From: Sphingomonas azotifigens NBRC 15497
GTDB lineage: Bacteria; Pseudomonadota; Alphaproteobacteria; Sphingomonadales; Sphingomonadaceae
Assembly: GCF_002091475.1 (NCBI RefSeq)
Contig: NZ_BCTR01000004.1
Location: forward strand, 1 to 64,000
Length of the DNA: 64,000 bases
Reading direction: 5' to 3'
Each line of letters begins with the position of its first letter. Position 1 is the stretch's first letter. A program made the position numbers and the translations under genes. Below the pieces are notes generated by a model. That model ran no database searches. It was not told the DNA's origin and saw nothing but the letters and a program-made list of their open reading frames with translations. This document shows positions 46,625-55,390 of the stretch, piece after piece.

Positions 46625-48307
46625 ATGAAACTGGTTCGCAACATCCTGCTGGCCGGCTGCTCGGCGGTTGTGCTGAGCGCCTGCGACGGCGCCAACGAGA
46701 TCGCGTCGCCGGGCACGGGCTCGGTCAACGTCAACATCAGCAACCCGGCACCCACGCCGACCCCGACGCCGACGCCGACCAGCACGCTGGTAACGCCCGC
46801 CACGGGCTGCCCGACGATCGCCGACCCGCAGGGCCTGGCCGATCGCGGCACGATCACCGGCCCGACCGGCACCTACCGCATCTGCGCGCTGCCCGCCCGC
46901 ATCGTGCGCAGCGTGACGCTGCCGAAGGTCGCCGGCCTGCTCTACCAACTCGCCGGTCGCACCGATGTCGGCTATGACAATGGCCCGACGCCGCTGAGCA
47001 GCAGCAACACCAAGACCGTGACCGATCCGTCGGGCGCGACCATCACGCTGACCGCCGACTCGAACGTCACGCTGACCATCGAGCCGGGCGTGATCATCTA
47101 TGCCAACACCGGTGTGGCGTGGCTGAACGTCAACCGCGGCAACAAGATCCAGGCCGTCGGCACCGCCACCGCCCCGATCATCTTCACCAGCCGCGACAAC
47201 GTGCTGGGCCTCAACACCGACACCTCGTCGGGCCAGTGGGGCGGCGTCGTGCTCTCGGGCCGCGCGCCGATCACCGACTGCGCCGCGACGGGCGCGACCC
47301 CGGGCACCGTGGCGTGCGAGCGTCAGACCGAAGGCGCGGTGGATCCGGCGCTCTATGGCGGCGCCACCGCGAACGACAATAGCGGCCGCATCAGCTATGC
47401 GCAGATCCGCTATTCGGGCTATGTCCTCTCGGCGAACAGCGAACTCCAGTCGCTGACGACGCAGGGCGTCGGCTCGGGCACCACGCTCGACCACATCATG
47501 TCGTTCAACAGCTCGGACGACGGTGCGGAGTTCTTCGGCGGCCGCGTCAGCATGAAGTATTTTGCGTCGATCGGCGCAGAAGACGACAATCTCGACACCG
47601 ACACCGGCGTGAAGGCGAACTTCCAGTATGTCTTGGCGGTGCAGCGCAACGGTTCGACGACGGCCAACGCCGACGCGATGATCGAAGCCGACTCGGACAA
47701 CGCGCTCGACGGCGACAATCCGCGCCAGAACGTGTTCCTGTCGAACTTCACCTTCATCGACCGTGTCGCCGGCAACTCGGACGTCGCCTCGATCCTGCTG
47801 CGCGGCGGCACCGACTACACGCTGGTCAACGGCATCCTGATCAATACCGTCACCAACCCGTGCCTGCGCATCAGCCGCGCGCAGACCGCGTCGACCACGC
47901 AGAACGCGGCGATCGACGAATTCGGTGCGCCGGTGTTCCGCTCGGTGGTGTTCACCGGCTGCGGTACCACGCCGCTGGTCGGCGCCAACAGCGTCACCGA
48001 CGCGCAGGTCGCCGCGATCTTCGGCTCGGGTGCGAACAACAACAATGTCAGCTACACCTCGACGCTGGCCAACCTGTTCGTGAACGGCGCCAACGAAACC
48101 GCGGTGCCGGCGTTCGACCCGACCGCGTTCAACGGCCAGGTGTTCAACGGCATCACGCTGACCCCGGCGGGCTTCTTCGACGCCTCGGGCTTCATCGGTG
48201 CCGTCAAGAACGCGACCGACACCTCGTTCCAGGGTTGGACGTGCAACAGCGCGACCGCGACCTTCGCCACTGGCGCGAGCCTCTGCACCTCGCTTCCGAC
48301 GCTCTGA
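46625..48307 (+). CDS. surface lipoprotein with predicted beta-helix, partner of TonB receptor
   Basis: A 560-residue lipoprotein (lipobox VLSAC, Cys20) with a Pro-Thr repeat linker near residues 39-52. The rest is Gly/Asn/Thr-rich with short strands (LTIEPGVIIYAN, KIQAVGTATAPIIFTS, WGGVVLSGRAP) that read as a right-handed parallel beta-helix. Several Cys pairs and Asp-rich turns (DNLDTDTG, EADSDNALDGDN) may bind cations. GGGG six bases before ATG 46625 sets the start. The TonB receptor 77 bp downstream suggests a two-part outer-membrane uptake system, analogous to SusCD but unrelated in sequence. The ligand is unknown. Confidence 0.8.
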   Translation: MKLVRNILLAGCSAVVLSACDGANEIASPGTGSVNVNISNPAPTPTPTPTPTSTLVTPATGCPTIADPQGLADRGTITGPTGTYRICALPARIVRSVTLPKVAGLLYQLAGRTDVGYDNGPTPLSSSNTKTVTDPSGATITLTADSNVTLTIEPGVIIYANTGVAWLNVNRGNKIQAVGTATAPIIFTSRDNVLGLNTDTSSGQWGGVVLSGRAPITDCAATGATPGTVACERQTEGAVDPALYGGATANDNSGRISYAQIRYSGYVLSANSELQSLTTQGVGSGTTLDHIMSFNSSDDGAEFFGGRVSMKYFASIGAEDDNLDTDTGVKANFQYVLAVQRNGSTTANADAMIEADSDNALDGDNPRQNVFLSNFTFIDRVAGNSDVASILLRGGTDYTLVNGILINTVTNPCLRISRAQTASTTQNAAIDEFGAPVFRSVVFTGCGTTPLVGANSVTDAQVAAIFGSGANNNNVSYTSTLANLFVNGANETAVPAFDPTAFNGQVFNGITLTPAGFFDASGFIGAVKNATDTSFQGWTCNSATATFATGASLCTSLPTL

Positions 48308-48384
48308 CGGCGACCTGAACGGAGGCGGGGCGTGCGCGAAGCTCGCTCCGCCTCCTGTTTTTCAAAGCAATAAGGGGGTTCAGA

Positions 48385-51102
48385 ATGTCCAGGTCGTTGC
48401 AGCTCGCGAGCGTTCTACTTGTCACTTCCGCGCTGGTCGCGCCGTCCCTGGCCTGTGCGCAGGACCAGGCCGCATCCAGCACCGGCGCGCAAGCAGCGCC
48501 GGCGGTGCCGCCCGCGGCCGAGCCGGCGACCCAGGACGCGTCCCAGGAAGCGCCCGAGATTTCGGTGCCCGGCGAGATCGTCGTCACCGGCCGCCGCCAG
48601 GCGAATATCGAGCGTTCGCAGCCGCAGGTCGTGTCGATCCTGTCCAGCGCCGACATCGCGCGCACGGGCGAAGGGGACATCGCCGGCGCGCTGGGTCGCG
48701 TGACCGGCCTCAGCGTCGTCGGCAACGGCTTCGTCTATGTGCGCGGCCTGGGGGATCGCTACTCGCTGGCACTGCTCAACGGCCTGCCGCTGCCGAGCCC
48801 CGAGCCGCTGAAGCGCGTGGTTCCGCTGGACATCTTTCCGACCAACATCGTCGCCTCGTCGCTCGTGCAGAAGAGCTATTCGGTGAATTATCCCGGCGAG
48901 TTCGGCGGCGGTGTGATCAACCTCACCACCAAGGTGGCGCCGCGCGAGGACTTCCTCACCATCGGCGCCAGCGGCAGCCTCGACACGCGGACGACCGGCA
49001 AGCTCGGCTATACCTATTATGGCAGCGGGCGCGACTGGACCGGGTTCGACAACGGCACCCGTGACGTGCCCCCCGCGCTGGCCGCCTACATCGCCAGCGG
49101 CGAGCGGATCAGCAACGGCAATGTCGATACCCAGGCGATCGGATCGCAGTTGATCAACGGCGGCAACTCGGTCGTCCAGCGCAACACCAACATGCCGGCG
49201 AACTGGTCGGGCCAGGTGAGCGGCGGCGTCTCGAAGGAAGTCGGCGCCGCGACGATCGGCGTGGTCGCGACCGGCGGCTACAGCTCGAAGTGGCGCACCC
49301 GCGACACCATCCAGCAGACCGCTGCAACCGTCGACATCTCGCAGAAGGAACTCGATTTCCGCCGCGTGATCACCGACAATCGAGTCGTCGTGAACGGCCT
49401 GCTCGGCGTCAACGGCAAGATCGACGACAACGCGATCCGCGGCACGCTCATCTATATCCGCGACACGCTGAAGCAGGCGCGGCTGGGCGAGGGGACGCGC
49501 CAGACCGGCGACCCGCTGGCCAGCTATCTCCAGCAGGACACCGCTTGGTTCGCACGCCAGCTGATCGACACCCAGCTGGTCGGGGAGTTCCAGTTCACGC
49601 CGGAGCTGCATGTCGACCTGCGTGGCGGCTATGCCAATACCAAGCGCAAGGCGCCGGACGAGATCAGCTTCGAATATTATCGCAGCAATCGCGCCTCGGA
49701 TCCGTTCGGCAAGCTCTACATCAACCGTCTCAACAACGGTCAGCAGGGCAATGCCGAGGTCATCTTCTCGAACCTGAACGAGAATCTCTGGTCGGCGGGC
49801 GCCGACGTGTCGTACCGCGTGCTGCCCGACATCACCGCGTCGGTCGGCTATGCCTATTCCAACACCGCGCGTCGCACCGAGCGCCGAGACTTCCAGTTCC
49901 GCGCCACTAGCGGCCTGCAGACCTATCTGGCGGTGCTGCGGCCGGACGTGCTGCTGTCGCCGGGGGTGATCGCGTTCGGTTCCGATCCACGCAACCCGTC
50001 GCCCTATTCCATCACGCTGATCGACACCAACGAAGCCAATCCGGTGTTCGATGCCAAGCTGCGCAACCATGCCGCCTATGCGCGGGTGAACGGCACACTG
50101 GTCACCGGGCTGACGCTCGATGCTGGCGTCCGCTTCGAAAAGGCGACGCAGACGGTGACGCCGGTGCAGGTGTTCAAGGTGCCGACCGCCTCGCTGGCGG
50201 GCACCCGGCTGCGCAAGGACTATTGGCTGCCGGCGGCGACGCTTACCTATGAGATCGCCGACCGCATGCAGGTTCGCGTCAGCGCCTCGAAGACCATCGC
50301 GCGGCCGCAGTTCCGCGAGCTGATCTTCCAGTCCTATTTCGATCCGGACAACAACCGCCTGTTCCGTGGCAACCCGCGGCTGGTCGACAGCACGCTGACC
50401 AATGCGGAAGCGCGCTACGAATGGTATTTCGCGCGCGACCAGCGCGTGTCGGTCGCCGGCTTCTACAAGAAGATCAAGAACCCGATCGAGACCTATGCCA
50501 GCTTCAGCGACAACGAAGTGCTGAGCAGCTTCGCCAACGCGCCGCGCGCCACGCTGTGGGGCGGCGAGCTGGAAGTGGTGAAGTATTTCGACATGGACCG
50601 GATGTTCGGCGAGTCCGCCTTCTTCTCGACGCGGCGACTGCTGTTGAGCGCCAACTACACCTACACCAAGTCGCGCATCAAAGTGCGGGCCGAGGACCGC
50701 GTCGATGCCTTCCCGTTGACCGCGAGCAAGGCGACCGACTTCTTCCGCGACGGCGTGCCGCTGACCGGCCAGTCGGACCATGTCGCCAACCTCGAGTTCG
50801 GCATCGAGAATACCGGGCGCCTGTCGCAGGCGACCGTGCTGCTCAACTATGCCAGCGATCGCGTCACCAATCGCGGCGCGGGCGGCCAGCCGGACATCAA
50901 GGAGCGCCCGGGCGTGCACCTCGATTTCGTCGCACGCCAGGCGGTGGACGTGTTCGGGGTGAATACCGAGCTCAAGTTCGAGGCCCGCAACATCACCGGG
51001 ACCAAGTATCAGGAGTTCCAGCAGTCGGGTGCGAACCGCGTCTACTACAACCTCTACAATGTCGGGACGACGATCGCGCTGGGCGCGAGCATCACCTTCT
51101 GA
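48385..51102 (+). CDS. TonB-dependent receptor
   Basis: A 905-residue outer-membrane receptor. A signal peptide (to CAQ, about 26) and an Ala/Pro/Glu-rich linker are followed by the TonB-box-like EIVVTGRR and a plug with GNGFVYVRGLGDRYSLALLNGLPLPSPEP in short form, then a barrel ending in ASITF. The RGLGDRY signature marks a distinct receptor clade. It follows the predicted beta-helix lipoprotein closely, so the two probably act together in uptake of an unknown ligand. A 2OG oxygenase gene converges on it. Confidence 0.92.
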   Translation: MSRSLQLASVLLVTSALVAPSLACAQDQAASSTGAQAAPAVPPAAEPATQDASQEAPEISVPGEIVVTGRRQANIERSQPQVVSILSSADIARTGEGDIAGALGRVTGLSVVGNGFVYVRGLGDRYSLALLNGLPLPSPEPLKRVVPLDIFPTNIVASSLVQKSYSVNYPGEFGGGVINLTTKVAPREDFLTIGASGSLDTRTTGKLGYTYYGSGRDWTGFDNGTRDVPPALAAYIASGERISNGNVDTQAIGSQLINGGNSVVQRNTNMPANWSGQVSGGVSKEVGAATIGVVATGGYSSKWRTRDTIQQTAATVDISQKELDFRRVITDNRVVVNGLLGVNGKIDDNAIRGTLIYIRDTLKQARLGEGTRQTGDPLASYLQQDTAWFARQLIDTQLVGEFQFTPELHVDLRGGYANTKRKAPDEISFEYYRSNRASDPFGKLYINRLNNGQQGNAEVIFSNLNENLWSAGADVSYRVLPDITASVGYAYSNTARRTERRDFQFRATSGLQTYLAVLRPDVLLSPGVIAFGSDPRNPSPYSITLIDTNEANPVFDAKLRNHAAYARVNGTLVTGLTLDAGVRFEKATQTVTPVQVFKVPTASLAGTRLRKDYWLPAATLTYEIADRMQVRVSASKTIARPQFRELIFQSYFDPDNNRLFRGNPRLVDSTLTNAEARYEWYFARDQRVSVAGFYKKIKNPIETYASFSDNEVLSSFANAPRATLWGGELEVVKYFDMDRMFGESAFFSTRRLLLSANYTYTKSRIKVRAEDRVDAFPLTASKATDFFRDGVPLTGQSDHVANLEFGIENTGRLSQATVLLNYASDRVTNRGAGGQPDIKERPGVHLDFVARQAVDVFGVNTELKFEARNITGTKYQEFQQSGANRVYYNLYNVGTTIALGASITF

Positions 51103-51145
51103 TCCGACGAGGGCACGGCCCCGCGCTTCGGCGACGGGGCCGGGC

Positions 51146-51808
51146 TCACCAGCCCCAGGGGCGTTCGCGGAACCACTGGGTGATCACGTATTTGGTGCCG
51201 GCGCGCACCTTCATCGCATGGTGGATCGTCGCCGGGTTGACGCTGCCGTCGGGCCGCAGGTTGTTCCAAGCGAGCAGCTTGCCGGCTTCGGGCTGGACGA
51301 TCTTGTCGATCGCCTTGAACCGCGTGGCCCCGCCCGCCTCGACGGCGTTCAGATAGAGCATCACCGTCCAGGTACGCTGCCCGGCGACGCTGCAATACTT
51401 GTCGAAGTCCGCGCTGCCCGGCTCGAAATAATCGGTATGCGCCTTGAACTCCTGGCCGATAGCGTAGCGCTGGCCCTGCATCGGCTCGCCGTGATCGGGA
51501 TGCAGGCCGGTCAGCGCGACGATGCGCTGCTTGAGCTCGGCCGCCGCCGGGTGGTCGGCGGGCAGGTCGCAGGTTTCGCTGGTTCTGAACGCATAGTCGC
51601 TGCCGGCATTGGCCAACGTCGAAGGGCGGCGATCCGCATCGATCTGCGCCATCAGCGCCGTGCACAAGGCCGGATCGAGGAAATCGCGGACGACGAACAG
51701 CGTCACCTTCGGGCTGGGAACCCGCTGTACGCCGGGGCGGGTTAGGATGCGCTCGACAATCGGTTCCGACGGGTGGCCGCTGCCAAGATGGACGCTCGAC
51801 GATTGCAT
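51146..51808 (-). CDS. 2-oxoglutarate/Fe(II)-dependent dioxygenase (prolyl 4-hydroxylase-like)
   Basis: A 220-residue dioxygenase of the prolyl-4-hydroxylase family. The facial triad is His124 and Asp126 in AHTDYF with His196 or His197 in ATIHHAMK; Lys206 in AGTKYVIT would bind 2-oxoglutarate. It is cytosolic. ATG 51808 is preferred because the long frame upstream lies antisense to the 51969 gene. The substrate is unknown; it is convergent with a TonB receptor. Confidence 0.88.
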   Translation of the reverse strand: MQSSSVHLGSGHPSEPIVERILTRPGVQRVPSPKVTLFVVRDFLDPALCTALMAQIDADRRPSTLANAGSDYAFRTSETCDLPADHPAAAELKQRIVALTGLHPDHGEPMQGQRYAIGQEFKAHTDYFEPGSADFDKYCSVAGQRTWTVMLYLNAVEAGGATRFKAIDKIVQPEAGKLLAWNNLRPDGSVNPATIHHAMKVRAGTKYVITQWFRERPWGW

Positions 51809-51968
51809 GCGCCGGCTTTGCCAAAAGCGGTTGGATTGTGCCAGCGCGACGCGCAACCGCAACAGAAGCGACGCCAAATTGTCATGCCGCCTGCGTAGCG
51901 GGTGCGCGTCCACGCAGGGGCGGGCAACAGTGCAGGGTGCAATGGAACGGACGTCAGAGGAGGCGCGT

Positions 51969-53108
51969 ATGGCGGCGGCCTGGACGCCGGCCGTGTCGAG
52001 CCCGCATGGCATGCTGGATACGGTGCTGGAGGAAGCGGTGCGGCTGGAGGCATCGCACCTCCATCTCACTCCGGGCGCAGCGGGCAGCGGGCTGGCCTTC
52101 CGCATCGGTGGCTTGATCCACCCCTTCCGGGAGTTACGCCAGGAGGAAGGCGCGCTGCTCGCGCGCGAGATTCTGATCGGTGCCGAACTGGTGCCCAACG
52201 CGCCTTTTCCCCAACGCGGTGAACTGCGTTGGCGCGGCGGGCGCATCGATGTCTTCAGCCTGCCGGTGATCGACGGCGCACGGCTGGTCCTGCGGCGCGA
52301 GCCCGGCACCGGTGCTGCGCGCGGACTGGACGCCCTTGGCGCGGCGCCGGTGCTTGCGCAGGATCTCCGTGTCGCGGTCGCGACCGGCGGACTGCTGCTG
52401 GTCGCAGCGCCGGCAGGAAACGGGCGCAGCACGACCCTGCGGACCCTGCTGGCGCTTGCCGCCTCGCGCACGCGGCCCGCACTTGCCATCGCTTCGGGGG
52501 CCGAGAAGCTGACCGGCGTCACCTGGGCTGATCCTGCGCCGGGCACAGTTGCGGAAACGGCGCGCGCGGCGATCGAGCAGGATTTCGATGTCCTGCTGAT
52601 CGATTCGATCACCGACCGCCCCGAGGCTGCCGCCGCAATGCATGCCGCGCAGTCCGGCCGGCTGGTGCTTGCCGGTGTGGAGGCCCCCAACGCCGTCGCG
52701 GCGATCCAGCAGTTGCGGACATGGCGGGTCGAGGCGTTCCAGCTTGCATCGTCGCTCAACATGGTCGTCGCGCAGCGGCTGGTGCGGCGGCTTTGCCCCG
52801 CCTGTCGCGAGCCGGTGCAGGCCAGCGGGTCGGTGTCGGCGCTGCTCGGCTTCGATCCCGGCGCGATCGTCTACGCGCCGGCAGGATGCCCGGTCTGTGA
52901 CGAGACCGGTTTTGCCGGGGAGACCGCAGTGTTCGAATCGATTCGCGGCGACGCGACGATTCGGCGGCTGATCAACGATGGTGGCGATGCCGCGATTCTC
53001 GCGCGGCACGCCTTCATCAGTACCCCCAATCTGGGCTCTGCCGCGCGCGCGCTCGCACGTACGGGGGTGACGACGCCCGAGGAGGCTGTTAGAATTTCTC
53101 GCGGATGA
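51969..53108 (+). CDS. degenerate GspE/PilB-type secretion ATPase homologue
   Basis: A 379-residue relative of the type II secretion/type IV pilus assembly ATPases, lacking the usual N-terminal domain. The nucleotide motifs are altered: Walker A is APAGNGRST, with Arg153 in place of the invariant Lys, and the Walker B/Asp-box reads IDSITD where the family has VGEIRD, so its Glu is lost. The His-box TLHTN has become GVEAP. The Cys4 zinc motif (Cys276, Cys279, Cys307, Cys310) is kept. AGGAGG six bases before ATG 51969 marks the start. No other secretion genes are near. It may be a non-hydrolysing regulator. Confidence 0.85.
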   Translation: MAAAWTPAVSSPHGMLDTVLEEAVRLEASHLHLTPGAAGSGLAFRIGGLIHPFRELRQEEGALLAREILIGAELVPNAPFPQRGELRWRGGRIDVFSLPVIDGARLVLRREPGTGAARGLDALGAAPVLAQDLRVAVATGGLLLVAAPAGNGRSTTLRTLLALAASRTRPALAIASGAEKLTGVTWADPAPGTVAETARAAIEQDFDVLLIDSITDRPEAAAAMHAAQSGRLVLAGVEAPNAVAAIQQLRTWRVEAFQLASSLNMVVAQRLVRRLCPACREPVQASGSVSALLGFDPGAIVYAPAGCPVCDETGFAGETAVFESIRGDATIRRLINDGGDAAILARHAFISTPNLGSAARALARTGVTTPEEAVRISRG

Positions 53109-53164
53109 GGCGCGTAATCATCTTGCGCTCCGCTGCGGAGCCCGCTAAGCGCGCACTCCTTCAC

Positions 53165-53242
53165 GGCGACCATAGCTCAATTGGTTAGAGCGCTGGTTTG
53201 TGGTACCAGAGGTTGCGGGTTCAATTCCCGTTGGTCGCCCCA
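53165..53242 (+). tRNA. tRNA-His (GTG)
   Basis: A 78-base cloverleaf: an encoded G(-1) at 53165 faces C73 (53239), acceptor GCGACCA/TGGTCGC, anticodon stem CTGGT/ACCAG with loop TTGTGGT (anticodon GTG), T-arm GCGGG-TTCAATT-CCCGT, encoded CCA at 53240-53242. Confidence 0.95.
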
Positions 53243-53277
53243 CTTCCCCCCTATTCTCTGAAGGCGCGGGTCTATCC

Positions 53278-54327
53278 ATGATCACCGATTGGGGCTTTCC
53301 CGATTTCGACGACCACGAGGGCGTTCACCTCTTCTCGGATCGGGCTTCCGGCCTTAGCGCGATCATTGCGGTCCACTCGACGGCGCTCGGCGCTGCTGCG
53401 GGTGGCGTGCGCTTCTGGCATTATGCCGATCACCGCGCCGCGATCACCGATGCGCTCCGCCTCTCGCGCGGGATGAGCTACAAGAACGCGATGGCCGATC
53501 TGCCGATGGGCGGCGGCAAGGGCGTGATCCTCGCCGACAAGCCGGGTGCGGAAGTGACCCAGGCGCAGCTCGAGGCGTTCGGCCGCGCGGTCGAATCGCT
53601 CCATGGCCGCTATGTGACGGCCGAGGACGTCGGCATGTCTGAGGCGCGGATGAAGGTCGTCGCGACCCAGACCAAGCATGTCTCGGGCCTGCCGGTGGCG
53701 GCGGGCAGCGCGGGCGGCGATCCGGGCCCGGTGACGGCGCGCGGCGTATATCTCGGCGTCAAGGCGGCGGCGAAGCGCGGGCTGGGCGTCGACTCGATGG
53801 CCGGCGTGCGCGTCGCGATCCAGGGTGTCGGGTCGGTCGGCGGCGGGCTTGCTCGGCTGCTCGCGGCGGACGGCGCCAAGCTGACGCTGGCCGATGTGCA
53901 CGGCGACCGCGCCAAGGCGCTGGCGGCCGAGCTGGGCGCCGAGGCGATCGATGCCGATGCGATCCTGACGCACGACGCCGATATCCTCAGCCCCTGCGCG
54001 CTGGGGGCGATCCTCACCGAACAGTCGATCGCGGCGCTGAAGGTGCGAGTCGTCGCCGGCGGTGCGAACAACCAGCTCGCGACGCGCGAGGACGGCCATC
54101 GCCTGCATGCGCGCGGCATCGTCTACGCGCCGGATTATGTGATCAATGCGGGCGGCATCATCAACGTCGCGCTCGAATATCTGGGGCAGGGCGATCGTTC
54201 CGAGGTGGATGCACGGGTCGAGAAGATCCCGGTCCGCCTCAACCAGGTGTGGGACGAGAGTGCTGCAACCGGCGATCCCGCGAGCGAAGTCGCCGACCGC
54301 ATCGCCCAGCGCCTGATCGGGCGGTAA
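53278..54327 (+). CDS. Leu/Phe/Val dehydrogenase-type amino acid dehydrogenase
   Basis: A 349-residue Glu/Leu/Phe/Val dehydrogenase family enzyme. Lys69 in MSYKNA and Lys81 in MGGGKGVI are the substrate and catalytic lysines, and IQGVGSVGGGLARLL the Rossmann site. It interconverts a branched-chain amino acid and its 2-oxo acid with NAD, the entry step to the valine pathway at 7533-13976. ATG 53278 is favoured; a longer frame runs into the tRNA. Close to tRNA-His, with no sign of operon partners. Confidence 0.92.
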   Translation: MITDWGFPDFDDHEGVHLFSDRASGLSAIIAVHSTALGAAAGGVRFWHYADHRAAITDALRLSRGMSYKNAMADLPMGGGKGVILADKPGAEVTQAQLEAFGRAVESLHGRYVTAEDVGMSEARMKVVATQTKHVSGLPVAAGSAGGDPGPVTARGVYLGVKAAAKRGLGVDSMAGVRVAIQGVGSVGGGLARLLAADGAKLTLADVHGDRAKALAAELGAEAIDADAILTHDADILSPCALGAILTEQSIAALKVRVVAGGANNQLATREDGHRLHARGIVYAPDYVINAGGIINVALEYLGQGDRSEVDARVEKIPVRLNQVWDESAATGDPASEVADRIAQRLIGR

Positions 54328-54339
54328 TCTTCTGACATT

Positions 54340-54503
54340 CCTCCCCGGAACGGGGAGGGGGACCATGCGCAGCAGGGTGGAGGGACCGCGCCGCAAGGCG
54401 CGGTCTTTCGTATTTGGGGTACAACCGCCGCGTGCCGCGGCGGCCCCTCCACCACGCGACTTGCGCCGCGCGGTTCCCCTCCCCTGCATGTGCAGGGGAG
54501 GAA
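54340..54503. repeat. nested inverted repeat with terminator hairpin
   Basis: The 185-bp gap between convergent genes is largely an imperfect inverted repeat. GGAGGGGGACC and GGTGGAGGG near the left end match CCCTCCACC and GGTTCCCCTCC near the right end. Inside, GACCGCGCC-GCAA-GGCGCGGTC followed by TTTCG (about 54387-54410) looks like an intrinsic terminator for the dehydrogenase gene. CCCCTGCATGTGCAGGGG closes the right end. Confidence 0.7.
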
Positions 54504-54512
54504 TTCAAAATC

Positions 54513-55085
54513 TCACAACCACCCCGCGGTCTGCGCTGCGAGCCAGAGCCCGATCGCGACGAACAGCAGCGCGGCAATCCGGTGCACCGTCGTCAGCGGC
54601 ACCCGGTCGATCACTGCCTTGCCGAGGAACACGGCGGGCACATTGGCGAGCATCATCCCCAGCGTCGTGCCCGCCGTCACCGGCAGCACCGCATGGAAGC
54701 GCGCGCCAAGCGCGACCGTGGCGACCTGGGTCTTGTCGCCCATCTCGACCAGGAAGAAGGCGATCGCGGTCGTCAGGAACGCGCCGAACCGCGCGGGCTT
54801 GGGGCTTTCCTCTTCATCGAGCTTGTCGGGGATCAGCGTCCACAGGCCCATCGCGACGAACGAGGCGGCGATCGCATAGCGGAACCACACGCTGTCCAGC
54901 AGCCCGGCGACTTCGGACCCCACCAGCGCGGCGAGGAAGTGGTTGGCGATGGTCGCGACGAAGATGCCGCAGATGATCGGCACCGGCCGCTTGAAGCGGG
55001 TCGCGAGCAGGATCGCCAGCAGCTGGGTCTTGTCGCCGATTTCGGCGAGCGCGACCACCGCGGTGGAGGTGAGCAGGGCTTCCAA
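54513..55085 (-). CDS. GDT1/TMEM165 family (UPF0016) cation transporter
   Basis: A 190-residue membrane protein with two copies of the family motif ExGDKTQ (residues 15-21 and 114-120) and about six membrane segments. Members export or exchange Mn2+ or Ca2+ for protons. The start is TTG 55085, with GGAGA five bases upstream; the longer frame runs through the riboswitch and cannot be coding. A manganese-sensing yybP-ykoY element precedes it, strongly suggesting Mn2+ efflux. Confidence 0.92.
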   Translation of the reverse strand: MEALLTSTAVVALAEIGDKTQLLAILLATRFKRPVPIICGIFVATIANHFLAALVGSEVAGLLDSVWFRYAIAASFVAMGLWTLIPDKLDEEESPKPARFGAFLTTAIAFFLVEMGDKTQVATVALGARFHAVLPVTAGTTLGMMLANVPAVFLGKAVIDRVPLTTVHRIAALLFVAIGLWLAAQTAGWL

Positions 55086-55158
55086 GAAAATCTCCGGGGC
55101 CGGGCGGATGCGAATCCAACGACATCGCATCTCCCCGCCCGGCATGAGCGGAGATGCG
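55086..55158 (-). promoter_or_regulatory. riboswitch expression platform of GDT1 gene
   Basis: Two mutually exclusive pairings can form. In one, CGCATCTCC (55126-55134 on the plus strand) pairs with GGAGATGCG (55150-55158). In the other, GCCGGGCGG at 55099-55107 pairs with CCGCCCGGC at 55135-55143. The second lies just before the Shine-Dalgarno site (55091-55095), so it could control translation. Which state metal favours cannot be read from sequence. Confidence 0.65.
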
Positions 55159-55159
55159 A

Positions 55160-55274
55160 CGCCATTGGTCTCGCCCGAACCTTGCGGCTCCACCTGCGCC
55201 ATGGCCTCTCGACCAAGTATGTTGACGCAAGCGCCCGGTGCGCGATGCACCGGCTGGCTACTCCCCAGATGACG
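55160..55274 (-). promoter_or_regulatory. yybP-ykoY manganese riboswitch aptamer
   Basis: On the minus strand, all conserved pieces of the yybP-ykoY element occur in order. P1 is CGTCAT (55269-55274) with ATGGCG (55160-55165). GGGGAGTAGCC lies at 55256-55266, GTCAACATACTTGG at 55213-55226 and GCGAGACC at 55167-55174. These match E. coli alx and mntP leaders. The family senses Mn2+ and induces export genes. Confidence 0.9.
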
Positions 55275-55390
55275 CGCACCGGGTAGCTGAGGCTGCACGC
55301 CTTTGCAACCCTATCCATAAGGAGCGGCGGGACGCTGCAATCGCTGCTTGGAATCGGAGGAGAAACCCGGCTAATCCTGTACGCGTGCCG

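Noticed and set aside
48415-50919. An 834-codon minus-strand frame opposite the second TonB receptor.
   Set aside because: Antisense shadow with low-complexity, His/Arg-rich translation and no ribosome site.
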